Program-made: the position numbers and the translations under genes
Part shown: positions 46,815-53,907 of the stretch, piece by piece
Numbering within the stretch: position 1 is the first letter of the stretch
How the letters are laid out: each line of letters opens with the position of its first letter
Source of the DNA: Anaerosacchariphilus polymeriproducens
GTDB lineage: Bacteria > Bacillota > Clostridia > Lachnospirales > Lachnospiraceae
Direction: 5' to 3'
DNA: 64,000 bases
NCBI RefSeq assembly: GCF_003363435.1
Contig: NZ_QRCT01000019.1
Span: 124,001 to 188,000 of the forward strand
The notes under the pieces: generated by a model
Databases searched by the model: none
What the model saw: the letters and a program-made list of their open reading frames with translations, nothing else
Told to the model about the DNA's origin: nothing

Positions 46815-46844
46815 GGCAGAAAAGAAAAATATTTCTTCTCTGCC
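46815..46844 (-). terminator. Attenuator hairpin after the Cys-rich precursor gene
   Basis: GGCAGAGAAGAAA and TTTCTTTTCTGCC (minus strand) form a 13-base stem with one mismatch around a short AT loop, followed by an AT-rich but not T-run tail. It sits 41 bases after the precursor stop and before the exporter genes, so it probably lowers expression of transport genes relative to the precursor. Confidence 0.6.
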
Positions 46845-46885
46845 ATATTTTCTATAAGCACATGTATAATTTTATTTTGTTTATT

Positions 46886-47050
46886 TTATCTTGGATTACT
46901 GAAATTAATATTTATATTTTTCTGCCAAGTTTCCTGAGTCCTCCGAGGTGTTGGAGCACCAAAACAATCATAAACTACACAAGAATAACACTTTGCATTT
47001 GCCCCTACACTTACTAATTCATTTCTTACTTTTTTGTTTAGTTTTTTCAT
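46886..47050 (-). CDS. Cys-rich RiPP precursor peptide (Clo7bot-like)
   Basis: This 54-residue gene starts at ATG 47050 with GGAGG seven bases upstream. The leader-like half is basic and hydrophobic (MKKLNKKVRNELVSVGANAK); the core is CYSCVVYDCFGAPTPRRTQE and a polar tail ending SNPR. The three cysteines are spaced C-x2-C-x4-C. It lies between the ACP-like gene and the transport genes of a CcpM-type cluster, the usual place for the substrate. The radical SAM enzyme upstream would form thioether or similar crosslinks from these cysteines; the exact chemistry is unknown. Confidence 0.82.
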   Translation of the reverse strand: MKKLNKKVRNELVSVGANAKCYSCVVYDCFGAPTPRRTQETWQKNININFSNPR

Positions 47051-47124
47051 TTATATTCCTCCATATCTTCTTTAGTTGATTTTTTACATGTGCTAATATA
47101 GATTTTTAAGTTACTGCAAAAGAC

Positions 47125-47373
47125 TTATATTCTTTCACTTATTTCTTTACTTAATCCTTCAACCGTAAAACTTTGACAATCCATACTTTCTATTATTTCA
47201 TAAACTGGATAATGATATTTCCTATGTAATTCATCTAGAATATAAAGCCAATCTACTAAAATTATCCCCAAATAATCCTCTAATAGATTAGACTTCTCAT
47301 CATCTATTTTTATTCCACAGATTTCTTCTATTGTTTTTGTAATAGTACTCTTTACTTTCCTGTGTCTATCCAT
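47125..47373 (-). CDS. Acyl carrier-related protein of the CcpM peptide maturation system
   Basis: This 82-residue helical protein resembles an acyl carrier protein (VKSTITKTIEEICGIK, then LLEDYLGIILVDWLYILDE and FTVEGLSKEI) but the serine that carries phosphopantetheine (DSL in real ACPs) is replaced by the DYLG sequence. So it cannot be charged in the normal way and is more likely a scaffold or recognition protein. It fits what I recall as family TIGR04069. AGAGGA seven bases before the ATG at 47373 decides the start over the in-frame ATG at 47391. Confidence 0.75.
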   Translation of the reverse strand: MDRHRKVKSTITKTIEEICGIKIDDEKSNLLEDYLGIILVDWLYILDELHRKYHYPVYEIIESMDCQSFTVEGLSKEISERI

Positions 47374-47377
47374 ATAA

Positions 47378-48382
47378 TTAAATCCTCTCATATATATTTA
47401 TAAATTCTTCAATTATTTTTTGTATCTTTAAAACACAACTATCTACTTCAATAATATTTGGTATACTCTGTTCTTTTCCATCCTCATTTTGTAATCTTTT
47501 CAAAAATAATTCATCCAGAAAAAAATAATCCCATGATTCACTCCCCATATTATATTCCGTACGTTGTCTTGCACTAAGCAACATTTCAATCTCAATTCCA
47601 TATTTGTAAAAACAATACTGACGAATATTATTTAAATAAGACTCTTCATATGATTTTGTATAATATAAATTCATAATACCACTATCAATATCCAGAGCAT
47701 TTGAAATTACATGTGTGTACTCTGAAAAATGGTTTTCACCCTTTTCTCCCATTTTCATTATTCCTCCAGGTATTTCAAGCAAAATAAGATCTGGTTTTTC
47801 CTCCATATATAAATCATAAATATAATGATTCATTGAAAAGATTTTATCTTCTAAACTAACATTTAACTTCGATAAACTATCAGGATAGCTGTAAAACTCA
47901 AATAATCCTCCTAATTCATTGGATGAAACGACGAGACTTTTATATCCCATTTTTTCTATTATTTGATTTGTCATTAACAAAGTTTCAAATTTACTGCAGT
48001 TAATTCCTTGTCCTAAGATAGCAATAATTGGTACTGGAACCGAATATCGTCGTTTTTTATAAATATCTTCGTTATAAAAATGTACATTTTTAATTCTATT
48101 TTCATTTTGTGTTTTTAGATACCATAACGGTATTCCTTGCTTTTTTAACTCTTCTAGCTTTTCTTTATATTTCTCGAAAATTACTCCTTCTTCAGGATTT
48201 AAAACCAACAATTCATTCGCTGTTTCCTCATACTCTTTATTAATTTTATATTTTTCCTTTAACTTTTCTAATCTTTCTTGATCCTCCGGAAAAGAAAGAA
48301 TATTTACAATTTTTCTATCTTTCAGCATTTCTTTGTATTTTAACAAAATATCTAAATCTCTATGATATGGAAATATCATCAT
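47378..48382 (-). CDS. Peptide maturation system protein (TIGR04066-like)
   Basis: This 334-residue protein begins MMIFPYHRDLDILLKYKEML. It has an N-terminal region of about 100 residues, then a segment that resembles a P-loop-type fold without a full Walker A (IIAILGQGINCSKFETLLMT, VVSSNELGG, LILLEIPGG). In Clostridium-type clusters a protein of this size accompanies CcpM and the ACP-like protein; I recall it as TIGR04066, function unknown. It overlaps the end of the radical SAM gene by 23 bases, so the two are translationally coupled. A longer frame to 48415 is less likely because it has no RBS. Confidence 0.72.
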   Translation of the reverse strand: MMIFPYHRDLDILLKYKEMLKDRKIVNILSFPEDQERLEKLKEKYKINKEYEETANELLVLNPEEGVIFEKYKEKLEELKKQGIPLWYLKTQNENRIKNVHFYNEDIYKKRRYSVPVPIIAILGQGINCSKFETLLMTNQIIEKMGYKSLVVSSNELGGLFEFYSYPDSLSKLNVSLEDKIFSMNHYIYDLYMEEKPDLILLEIPGGIMKMGEKGENHFSEYTHVISNALDIDSGIMNLYYTKSYEESYLNNIRQYCFYKYGIEIEMLLSARQRTEYNMGSESWDYFFLDELFLKRLQNEDGKEQSIPNIIEVDSCVLKIQKIIEEFINIYERI

Positions 48383-49805
48383 ACTCTTCACGATTAAACG
48401 CCCCCTCAAAATCACATCCTAATTCTTTCAATACACACAATTCATACAGATTTTGCAATACCTCTTCTTTCTTTTCCTGACATACTTTTAATTTATTTCT
48501 TTTGCATTGTTTCTCTTCTCCAACACACTCTATATTGTCAATACACATCGAACAATTCTGTAGATTCCAACACTGTTTGCATTCTTCTTCTGTAATCTTT
48601 CCTATGTTTAATAATTCTTTCAGTTTATTTAATCTAAATCCATTTTGAATGTCACCAATACAATGAGCATCAACCATCTCGTCCACTTTTTCACATGGAA
48701 AGAATTTTCCCTCTACCGTTATAAAAAGCCTTTGAATTCCTGGTAGACATGGACCATTGTGATGACATTCTTCCGTTAATCTAGTTTTTTTACTCATTTC
48801 TTTATAAAATTTTAACGGAACTCCTATACCTTCTCTTACTATTTTACTAACACTGGATAATTTAACTTTATAAGTCAATGCCAATAACACTTTCAAATAC
48901 TCAAATTTACGTATACAAAGTGCTTCTTTACTATAAGGAATTACTTCATCTAAATCTTTAGGTCTTAATAAATTAAAAGAGATATGATTTTCTTCTAATA
49001 GTTTATCATTATCAAAATATTTTTGTACATTTCTCACATCTGCCTGAGGATTTACAACTGTATTAAACATTAAAGTAGTGCCATACTCTGGATATCGTTC
49101 CTTAATTCTTTTTACATTCTTCATAATATCCTGAAAAGATCCTTTTCCTGAAGCATATTTTCGGTTGCAATCATGTTCTTTTTCTGCTCCGTCGAGACTA
49201 ATTAATGTCTCAAACTTTTCTTTCTGAAGAAAATCCACAACTTCATCTGTTAACAGGGTCCCATTAGTTGTCATAGCAAATCTTAATGGTTTTCCTTGAA
49301 TTTTATCTTTCGCATATGCTACACATTGTTTTATTAATTCAAATTCTAATAACGGTTCTCCTCCATAAAAAGAAATAATGGCTTCTTCTTTTTCTATAAT
49401 TCTTGCAACGTAAAAATCAATTGCCTTTTTGGCTATGTCCCATGTCATTCTTTTATTTGAATGTGTTCTATTATTTTTATATTTACCTGAATAAGCACAA
49501 TAACTACATCTTAAATTACACTGTTGCGTAACCTGTAAGATAAGCTGTCCTAATCGATTGTTCATATGATGCTCTAAATAATCTGTTTCTGGATGCTGTA
49601 TTTTTTTTACTATGTTTTCCTGAAACAATCCTTGTTGTTGATACTTTTGAAATACACTACTTTTTTCTGGATTTATTCGACCCTGATTAACAAAACACAA
49701 TTCCTCATATTCCTCATCTGTTACTTTTACAATTTCATTTCTATGTCTGTCATAAAAATATCCATTTCGTTTTGTTCGAAAACATTTAAATATATATTCT
49801 GTCAT
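48360..49805 (-). CDS. ccpM: Radical SAM/SPASM peptide maturase (CcpM-like)
   Basis: This 481-residue enzyme modifies the three-cysteine precursor encoded downstream. Residues 1-75 look like a peptide-recognition region. The radical SAM core starts with CNLRCSYC (C96, C100, C103), which binds the SAM-cleaving cluster; GGEPLL is the SAM-binding motif. The C-terminal SPASM region has many cysteines (CHHNGPC, FFPCEK, CKQCWNLQNCSMC, CVGEEKQC) for two auxiliary 4Fe-4S clusters. AGGGGTGTG before ATG 49805 decides the start; a frame to 49847 lacks an RBS. It heads the cluster, with its promoter in 49806-50007. Confidence 0.86.
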   Translation of the reverse strand: MTEYIFKCFRTKRNGYFYDRHRNEIVKVTDEEYEELCFVNQGRINPEKSSVFQKYQQQGLFQENIVKKIQHPETDYLEHHMNNRLGQLILQVTQQCNLRCSYCAYSGKYKNNRTHSNKRMTWDIAKKAIDFYVARIIEKEEAIISFYGGEPLLEFELIKQCVAYAKDKIQGKPLRFAMTTNGTLLTDEVVDFLQKEKFETLISLDGAEKEHDCNRKYASGKGSFQDIMKNVKRIKERYPEYGTTLMFNTVVNPQADVRNVQKYFDNDKLLEENHISFNLLRPKDLDEVIPYSKEALCIRKFEYLKVLLALTYKVKLSSVSKIVREGIGVPLKFYKEMSKKTRLTEECHHNGPCLPGIQRLFITVEGKFFPCEKVDEMVDAHCIGDIQNGFRLNKLKELLNIGKITEEECKQCWNLQNCSMCIDNIECVGEEKQCKRNKLKVCQEKKEEVLQNLYELCVLKELGCDFEGAFNREEYDDISIS

Positions 49806-50007
49806 TTTCACACCCCTGTTAATATAAAATTTGTTTTCAATTGACATAAGTGAATTTCATTTATGCAATATATCTTTTATTTTCACATTTTTATATACTT
49901 ATTTTACATAATTCTACCATTTTTTACCATATGAGTCAATGACACTAATGCATATTGTATAACATATTTTATTTTTACATGTTTTATATGTGCATTTTTA
50001 TTTTCTT

Positions 50008-50055
50008 CTATTCACTCATCTGGCTTAAGATATGTTTAGGCTTAAACCGCATCAA
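50008..50055 (-). pseudogene. Relic of a second FtsX permease gene (3' end only)
   Basis: Bases 50009-50054 match 43899-43944 with a single mismatch. They encode the same C-terminus (MRFKPKHILSQMSE, stop TAG here, TAA there). Upstream of the match homology stops at once. It lies in the 440-base gap between ccpM and the lipoprotein gene, the rest of which holds the ccpM promoter and no gene I can support. Confidence 0.75.
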
Positions 50056-50244
50056 GGGCTGCACTATTCTTCAGGCCATAAAAATGAGACATTTTCTTCA
50101 TAGTCATTTTTCCATATCATGAATTTTTTTAAGATAATATTACATGTATTTTAAATCTCGCTTATTTCTTGCTTTTCTATCATCTTTATATTATGATTTT
50201 AATGTTTTTCAATACATAAAATTAATGATAGAAAGGAAATGAGT

Positions 50245-51171
50245 ATGAGAAAGAGAAACATAATAACTTTAATTGTTATTTTGACATTAACCTGTAGTCT
50301 TGCAGCTTGTAAACAAAATAAGCCAACAACTACAACACCAACACAAACACAAGAGACTACAACAGAACCTGAACAAACAAAGGAGAATGCAGATAAAGCT
50401 AAACCTGAACAAACGAAAGAGAATGCAGATAAAGCAGTACCTGAAAAAGAAATGAACGATGAAAATTCTAAGAAACAGACAGAACAGCAAGAAACACAAA
50501 CAGAAACTACAGAAAAAACATACGAATTAAAGTCTGAAACATTCAAAGAGAATGAAGTCATAATTGAATATCCACAGCTTACAAATTATACAGATGCCGA
50601 TGCACAAGAAAAAATAAATGGAATTATCAAAGAAAATGCCTTAAGATATAAACAAACTTTTGCTGGAGAAGGAGATCCTGTCACTTATGAACTAAAGTAT
50701 GAAGCGATGAAACAAGATTCTGATTTCTTAAGCATTCGATTTTTAGGATATGTGAGTTATCAACAATCATTACATCCAAACAATTTTATTTATACGTTAA
50801 ATATCGATTTGAAGAAGCAATTAGTCATAAAATTAAGCGATCTTTTAACTATAAATCAAGACTTAGCTGATTCATTAAAACAGGGAAAATACATAGGACC
50901 ACATGAAGAGCAGTCACCAGAACTTTTGGAATATGTCAAATCAGAACTAAATGCAACAGATAATGAAGGCTGGATTCAAAATTTGACCAATGCTGATTCT
51001 ACTGATGTTAACAAAGATATCGACTATTTCTCTTATTGGACCAATAATGGTGTAGTAATCACCATTCCTGTATCTCACGCTAGTGGCGATTATGCAGAAA
51101 TTGAAATTCCTTATAACAATTTAACCAATTTAAAAACAGACCACGTACTATGGAATACAATAACAAAATAA
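50245..51171 (+). CDS. Lipoprotein with DUF4163/DUF3298-type (PdaC-like) C-terminus
   Basis: This 308-residue lipoprotein (lipobox LAAC) has a threonine- and glutamate-rich linker containing two copies of PEQTKENADKA, then a domain like the RsiV/PdaC accessory region (ENEVIIEYPQL, DADAQEKINGIIKENA, NIDLKKQLVIKLSDLL, ISHAS-type end HASGDYAEIEIPY). That domain is found in exported peptidoglycan deacetylases and anti-sigma factors; no catalytic domain is attached here. The ATG at 50245 has AAAGGA at normal spacing, the one at 50239 does not. It is convergent with lanT and has its own terminator, so its link to the RiPP loci is unclear. Confidence 0.75.
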   Translation: MRKRNIITLIVILTLTCSLAACKQNKPTTTTPTQTQETTTEPEQTKENADKAKPEQTKENADKAVPEKEMNDENSKKQTEQQETQTETTEKTYELKSETFKENEVIIEYPQLTNYTDADAQEKINGIIKENALRYKQTFAGEGDPVTYELKYEAMKQDSDFLSIRFLGYVSYQQSLHPNNFIYTLNIDLKKQLVIKLSDLLTINQDLADSLKQGKYIGPHEEQSPELLEYVKSELNATDNEGWIQNLTNADSTDVNKDIDYFSYWTNNGVVITIPVSHASGDYAEIEIPYNNLTNLKTDHVLWNTITK

Positions 51172-51191
51172 GTAAGGTTAAATAAAGAAAC

Positions 51192-51236
51192 AAATAGCTA
51201 TGAAACAATGTATCAAACATTATTTCATAGCTATTT
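51192..51236. terminator. Bidirectional terminator between the lipoprotein and lanT genes
   Basis: A 14-bp perfect stem (AAATAGCTATGAAA / TTTCATAGCTATTT) with an AT-rich loop is followed by T residues on both strands. It stands between convergent genes. Confidence 0.88.
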
Positions 51237-51250
51237 TTAAAATAATTCAA

Positions 51251-53371
51251 TTAACCATTTTTATAAATATTATAATAATACCCTTTTAAATCTAGAAGTT
51301 CCTTATGCGTACCCTGCTCAACAATTTCACCATGATCCATAACAAGGATTCGATTAAATTTATCAATCGTACTTAATCTATGGGAAATCACGACGCAGGT
51401 CGTATCCAATTTAAATATCTGATTCATAAAATCCTTTTCTGCTTCATTATCTAGAGAACTTGTAGGTTCATCCATGAATAATATCTTAGGATTGTGAATC
51501 AGAGCTCTAGCTAACGCAATTTTTTGTCTTTGTCCTCCCGACAAATTAATTCCCTTTTCTGAGAGAATTGTCTCAAGTCCTAAAGGCAGACTTTTTATAA
51601 TTTCTTCAATCCCTGCTTTCTTAGAAACAGCATTCACATATTTATCATCGATATCTTTATTTCCAAAAATTATATTCTCTTTTATCGTACTATTAAATAA
51701 TTGAGGTTCTTGTAGAACAATTCCAATTTGCTTTCTATAATCTCGAATATTAATATGATTCACATTAACTCCATCAATCGTAACATTCCCCTGTTGAGGA
51801 GGATAAAGACCCAACAATATTTTTAAAAGCGTACTCTTCCCAGATCCGCTTTTTCCAACGATTGCTATTTTCTCGCCTGGTGTAATTCTTAATGATAAAT
51901 TTTTCAACGTATAATCATCAAACATTGAATATTTAAAATAAATGTTTTCTAAATTTATATCACCATCTTTTATTTGATGCGATTCTTCAAGCAATCCCTG
52001 CTCCGTATTCGTATTGATAATATCATATAATTTATTTAAATATGTTTTCAAAACCATAATATCCGTATAAGAAGAACTAAGAGAAATGACCGGCTGCATA
52101 AAGGAAGAAGCAAGCGTATTAAAAGCGACTAACATTCCTAATGTAAAAAAGCTTTCAGAAAGACTGAAGCTGCCATACCATATCAAAAATATCGGAAAGA
52201 CAATTTGTATAATATTGGAAATATTAGATAAAACAGCTGACCAATTTCCTTTTTCTTTGGAATGTTTTAATTGAAGATTAAATGGTTCTTTCCAATTGGA
52301 ATAAAATACTTCTTCCTTACCCATCGATTTAATCGTCATAATGCCATTAATTGTTTCATTCAATGATTTTTGAACGAGTGTCTGCTGTAATAATTCTAAA
52401 TTTGTAATTTGATTTATTTTATAACTATGAAAAACGGAAACTAAAATCAAAATGCAGCTAACTACCAACACGATAATTGACAAAGAAGCAGAATAATTGA
52501 ACATCATAAACAAATATATAAATATCAATAAAGAATCTATAAAAATCGACACAAAACGCTGTGTTAAAATCTGCCTGATAATCAAATTAGAATTTACCCT
52601 ATATAACAATTCACCAGTAGAACGATTTGTAAAAAATGAATAAGGCAGATTCAGTAAATGAGATAATAATTTAGTCATTAGTTCATTGTCAAATAAAACT
52701 TGTAATTTTACAATCATAAAACTTCGAAACAAATTTAAAAAATAAAAAAGTACCCCAAAAAAGACAATACATATACCGACTTTATTTAGAAAACTCATAT
52801 TAATTGTTGCGATCACCTTATCAATTAATTGCTGCATGGCAATTGGAATAAACAGGCTAATTGCTTGAACCAATATAGAAGTCAAACACAATTTAACTAA
52901 TAACGGTTTATTCTTTTTCAAAATAGAAAGAAAATAATGCACAGAATTCGAATCTTTATATGATTGAAACTCTTCGCCAGGCTTTGCAATCAATGCACTT
53001 TGAGAAAAATTCTTATTAAATTCCTGTCTGTCAATCCATCGCCTTCCTGAGGCCGGGTCTACAATCAGTACTTTATTCCTGCCTGCTCGTTCTACTATGA
53101 CGAAATGTTTATTCTCCCAAAATGCAATGAATGGGAAAAAAGACTTATCAAGCGCATCCAAATCCAGTATTTTTATCCCTTTTGATTCTATCTTAAAATC
53201 GGATAATATTTGTTTTAATTGAAATAAAGTGTACCCCCCTACTGGAACACCATATATTTCCCTTAATTTTGAAAGATTAATATTATATTGATAATGGTTA
53301 CATAACATAGAAACACATGCCAGCCCACACTCGCTATGTTCCATCTGTTCTATAAAACGTACTTTCTTCAT
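51251..53371 (-). CDS. lanT: LanT-type bifunctional peptidase/ABC exporter
   Basis: This 706-residue protein cleaves the leader of a class II RiPP and exports the core. The N-terminal C39 peptidase has the catalytic cysteine in HSECGLACVSML (C15), histidine 89 in KHFVIVE and aspartate 105 in VDPASG. Six helices follow (about 160-450), then an ATPase with GKSGSGKSTLL, LSGGQRQK, ILFMDEPTSSLD and ISHRLS. Its peptidase should cut after the double-glycine-like site of the Ser-rich precursor gene, which is divergent from it across a 197-base shared promoter region. Confidence 0.9.
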   Translation of the reverse strand: MKKVRFIEQMEHSECGLACVSMLCNHYQYNINLSKLREIYGVPVGGYTLFQLKQILSDFKIESKGIKILDLDALDKSFFPFIAFWENKHFVIVERAGRNKVLIVDPASGRRWIDRQEFNKNFSQSALIAKPGEEFQSYKDSNSVHYFLSILKKNKPLLVKLCLTSILVQAISLFIPIAMQQLIDKVIATINMSFLNKVGICIVFFGVLFYFLNLFRSFMIVKLQVLFDNELMTKLLSHLLNLPYSFFTNRSTGELLYRVNSNLIIRQILTQRFVSIFIDSLLIFIYLFMMFNYSASLSIIVLVVSCILILVSVFHSYKINQITNLELLQQTLVQKSLNETINGIMTIKSMGKEEVFYSNWKEPFNLQLKHSKEKGNWSAVLSNISNIIQIVFPIFLIWYGSFSLSESFFTLGMLVAFNTLASSFMQPVISLSSSYTDIMVLKTYLNKLYDIINTNTEQGLLEESHQIKDGDINLENIYFKYSMFDDYTLKNLSLRITPGEKIAIVGKSGSGKSTLLKILLGLYPPQQGNVTIDGVNVNHINIRDYRKQIGIVLQEPQLFNSTIKENIIFGNKDIDDKYVNAVSKKAGIEEIIKSLPLGLETILSEKGINLSGGQRQKIALARALIHNPKILFMDEPTSSLDNEAEKDFMNQIFKLDTTCVVISHRLSTIDKFNRILVMDHGEIVEQGTHKELLDLKGYYYNIYKNG

Positions 53372-53490
53372 TTTTATACAACCCCTTCTTTTATCAGCTA
53401 CATTATGACATGTAATTCACTTTTTTGCAAATTTTATTTACATTATTTTAAGTTTAAATATCCGCATGTCGAATTTTGTCAATAATATGT

Positions 53491-53537
53491 TATGTAAATA
53501 TTAGTATACATAATGTATAATTATTATGTAAATATTA
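53491..53537. promoter_or_regulatory. Direct repeats TATGTAAATATTA upstream of the Ser-rich precursor gene
   Basis: Two exact 13-base copies (53491-53503 and 53525-53537), 34 bases apart, are each followed by ATAATGTATA, giving an imperfect tandem duplication just before the RBS (AGGAGG near 53553). A promoter, TTGTCA near 53476 or TATAAT at 53545-53550, must lie here. Paired direct repeats suit a bacteriocin-type response regulator or a duplicated promoter; no regulator is in the locus. Confidence 0.5.
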
Positions 53538-53568
53538 ACAATTATATAATGTATAGGAGGAATTAAGT

Positions 53569-53817
53569 ATGGCAAAAATTAAAAACGATTTTAACAGTCC
53601 GGTGGGACCAGCATTTGAGGATCTTTCTATTGAAGAAATGGCGGCTTTACAGGGAAGTGGACGAGGACATTCTCATTCACACTCTCACTCACATTCTTCA
53701 AGCAGTTCGGTACCAGATTCATCTTCTGAATCATCAACCTCATCATCAAGTTCATCCTCTTCAGCTCCAAGCTTTTCATTCAGTATTTCTTCAGCAATGA
53801 CATTTAGACGTCGATAA
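53569..53817 (+). CDS. lanA: Cysteine-free, Ser/His-rich class II lanthipeptide-like precursor
   Basis: This 82-residue precursor has a class II-type leader (FEDLSIEEMAALQGSG) ending in a GS double-glycine-like site near residue 30. The core of about 52 residues begins RGHSHSHSHSHSHS-like repeats and continues with serine runs broken by VPD, E, T, AP and FSFSI, ending MTFRRR. I count 27 Ser and 2 Thr in the core and not one cysteine in the whole peptide. Serine codons are mixed (TCA, TCT, AGC, AGT, TCC, TCG), so this is protein-level composition, not a simple DNA repeat. With no cysteine, lanthionine rings cannot form; the LanM can only dehydrate. Confidence 0.85.
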   Translation: MAKIKNDFNSPVGPAFEDLSIEEMAALQGSGRGHSHSHSHSHSSSSSVPDSSSESSTSSSSSSSSAPSFSFSISSAMTFRRR

Positions 53818-53831
53818 AAGAGGTACATATC

Positions 53832-53869
53832 ATGTATTTAGTGGCTTCAATTGAAGTCACTAGATACAT
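53832..53869 (+). terminator. Perfect 17-bp hairpin between precursor and lanM
   Basis: ATGTATTTAGTGGCTTC, loop AATT, GAAGTCACTAGATACAT pair along all 17 positions with two G-T pairs. No T run follows, so it is more likely a partial terminator or an RNA stability/processing element that keeps precursor expression above enzyme expression. Confidence 0.7.
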
Positions 53870-53907
53870 TTACGATTCAAAAAAATACATAGGGGTGGTA
53901 CCAATAC

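Noticed and set aside
50199-50561. A Val/Cys/Ser-rich frame opposite the lipoprotein
   Set aside because: It mirrors the repetitive threonine- and glutamate-rich linker of the lipoprotein on the other strand and has no RBS.
53692-53770. Serine run as a simple DNA microsatellite
   Set aside because: Six different serine codons are mixed without a fixed period, so slippage alone does not explain it.
53615-53800. A 61-residue open frame rich in His inside the Ser-rich precursor
   Set aside because: It is a shifted-frame shadow of the precursor gene; the real frame has the AGGAGG and the class II leader.
53817-53907. A possible second small peptide between the precursor and lanM
   Set aside because: The short ATG frame there overlaps the hairpin, has no cysteines or leader-like sequence and runs into the start of lanM.
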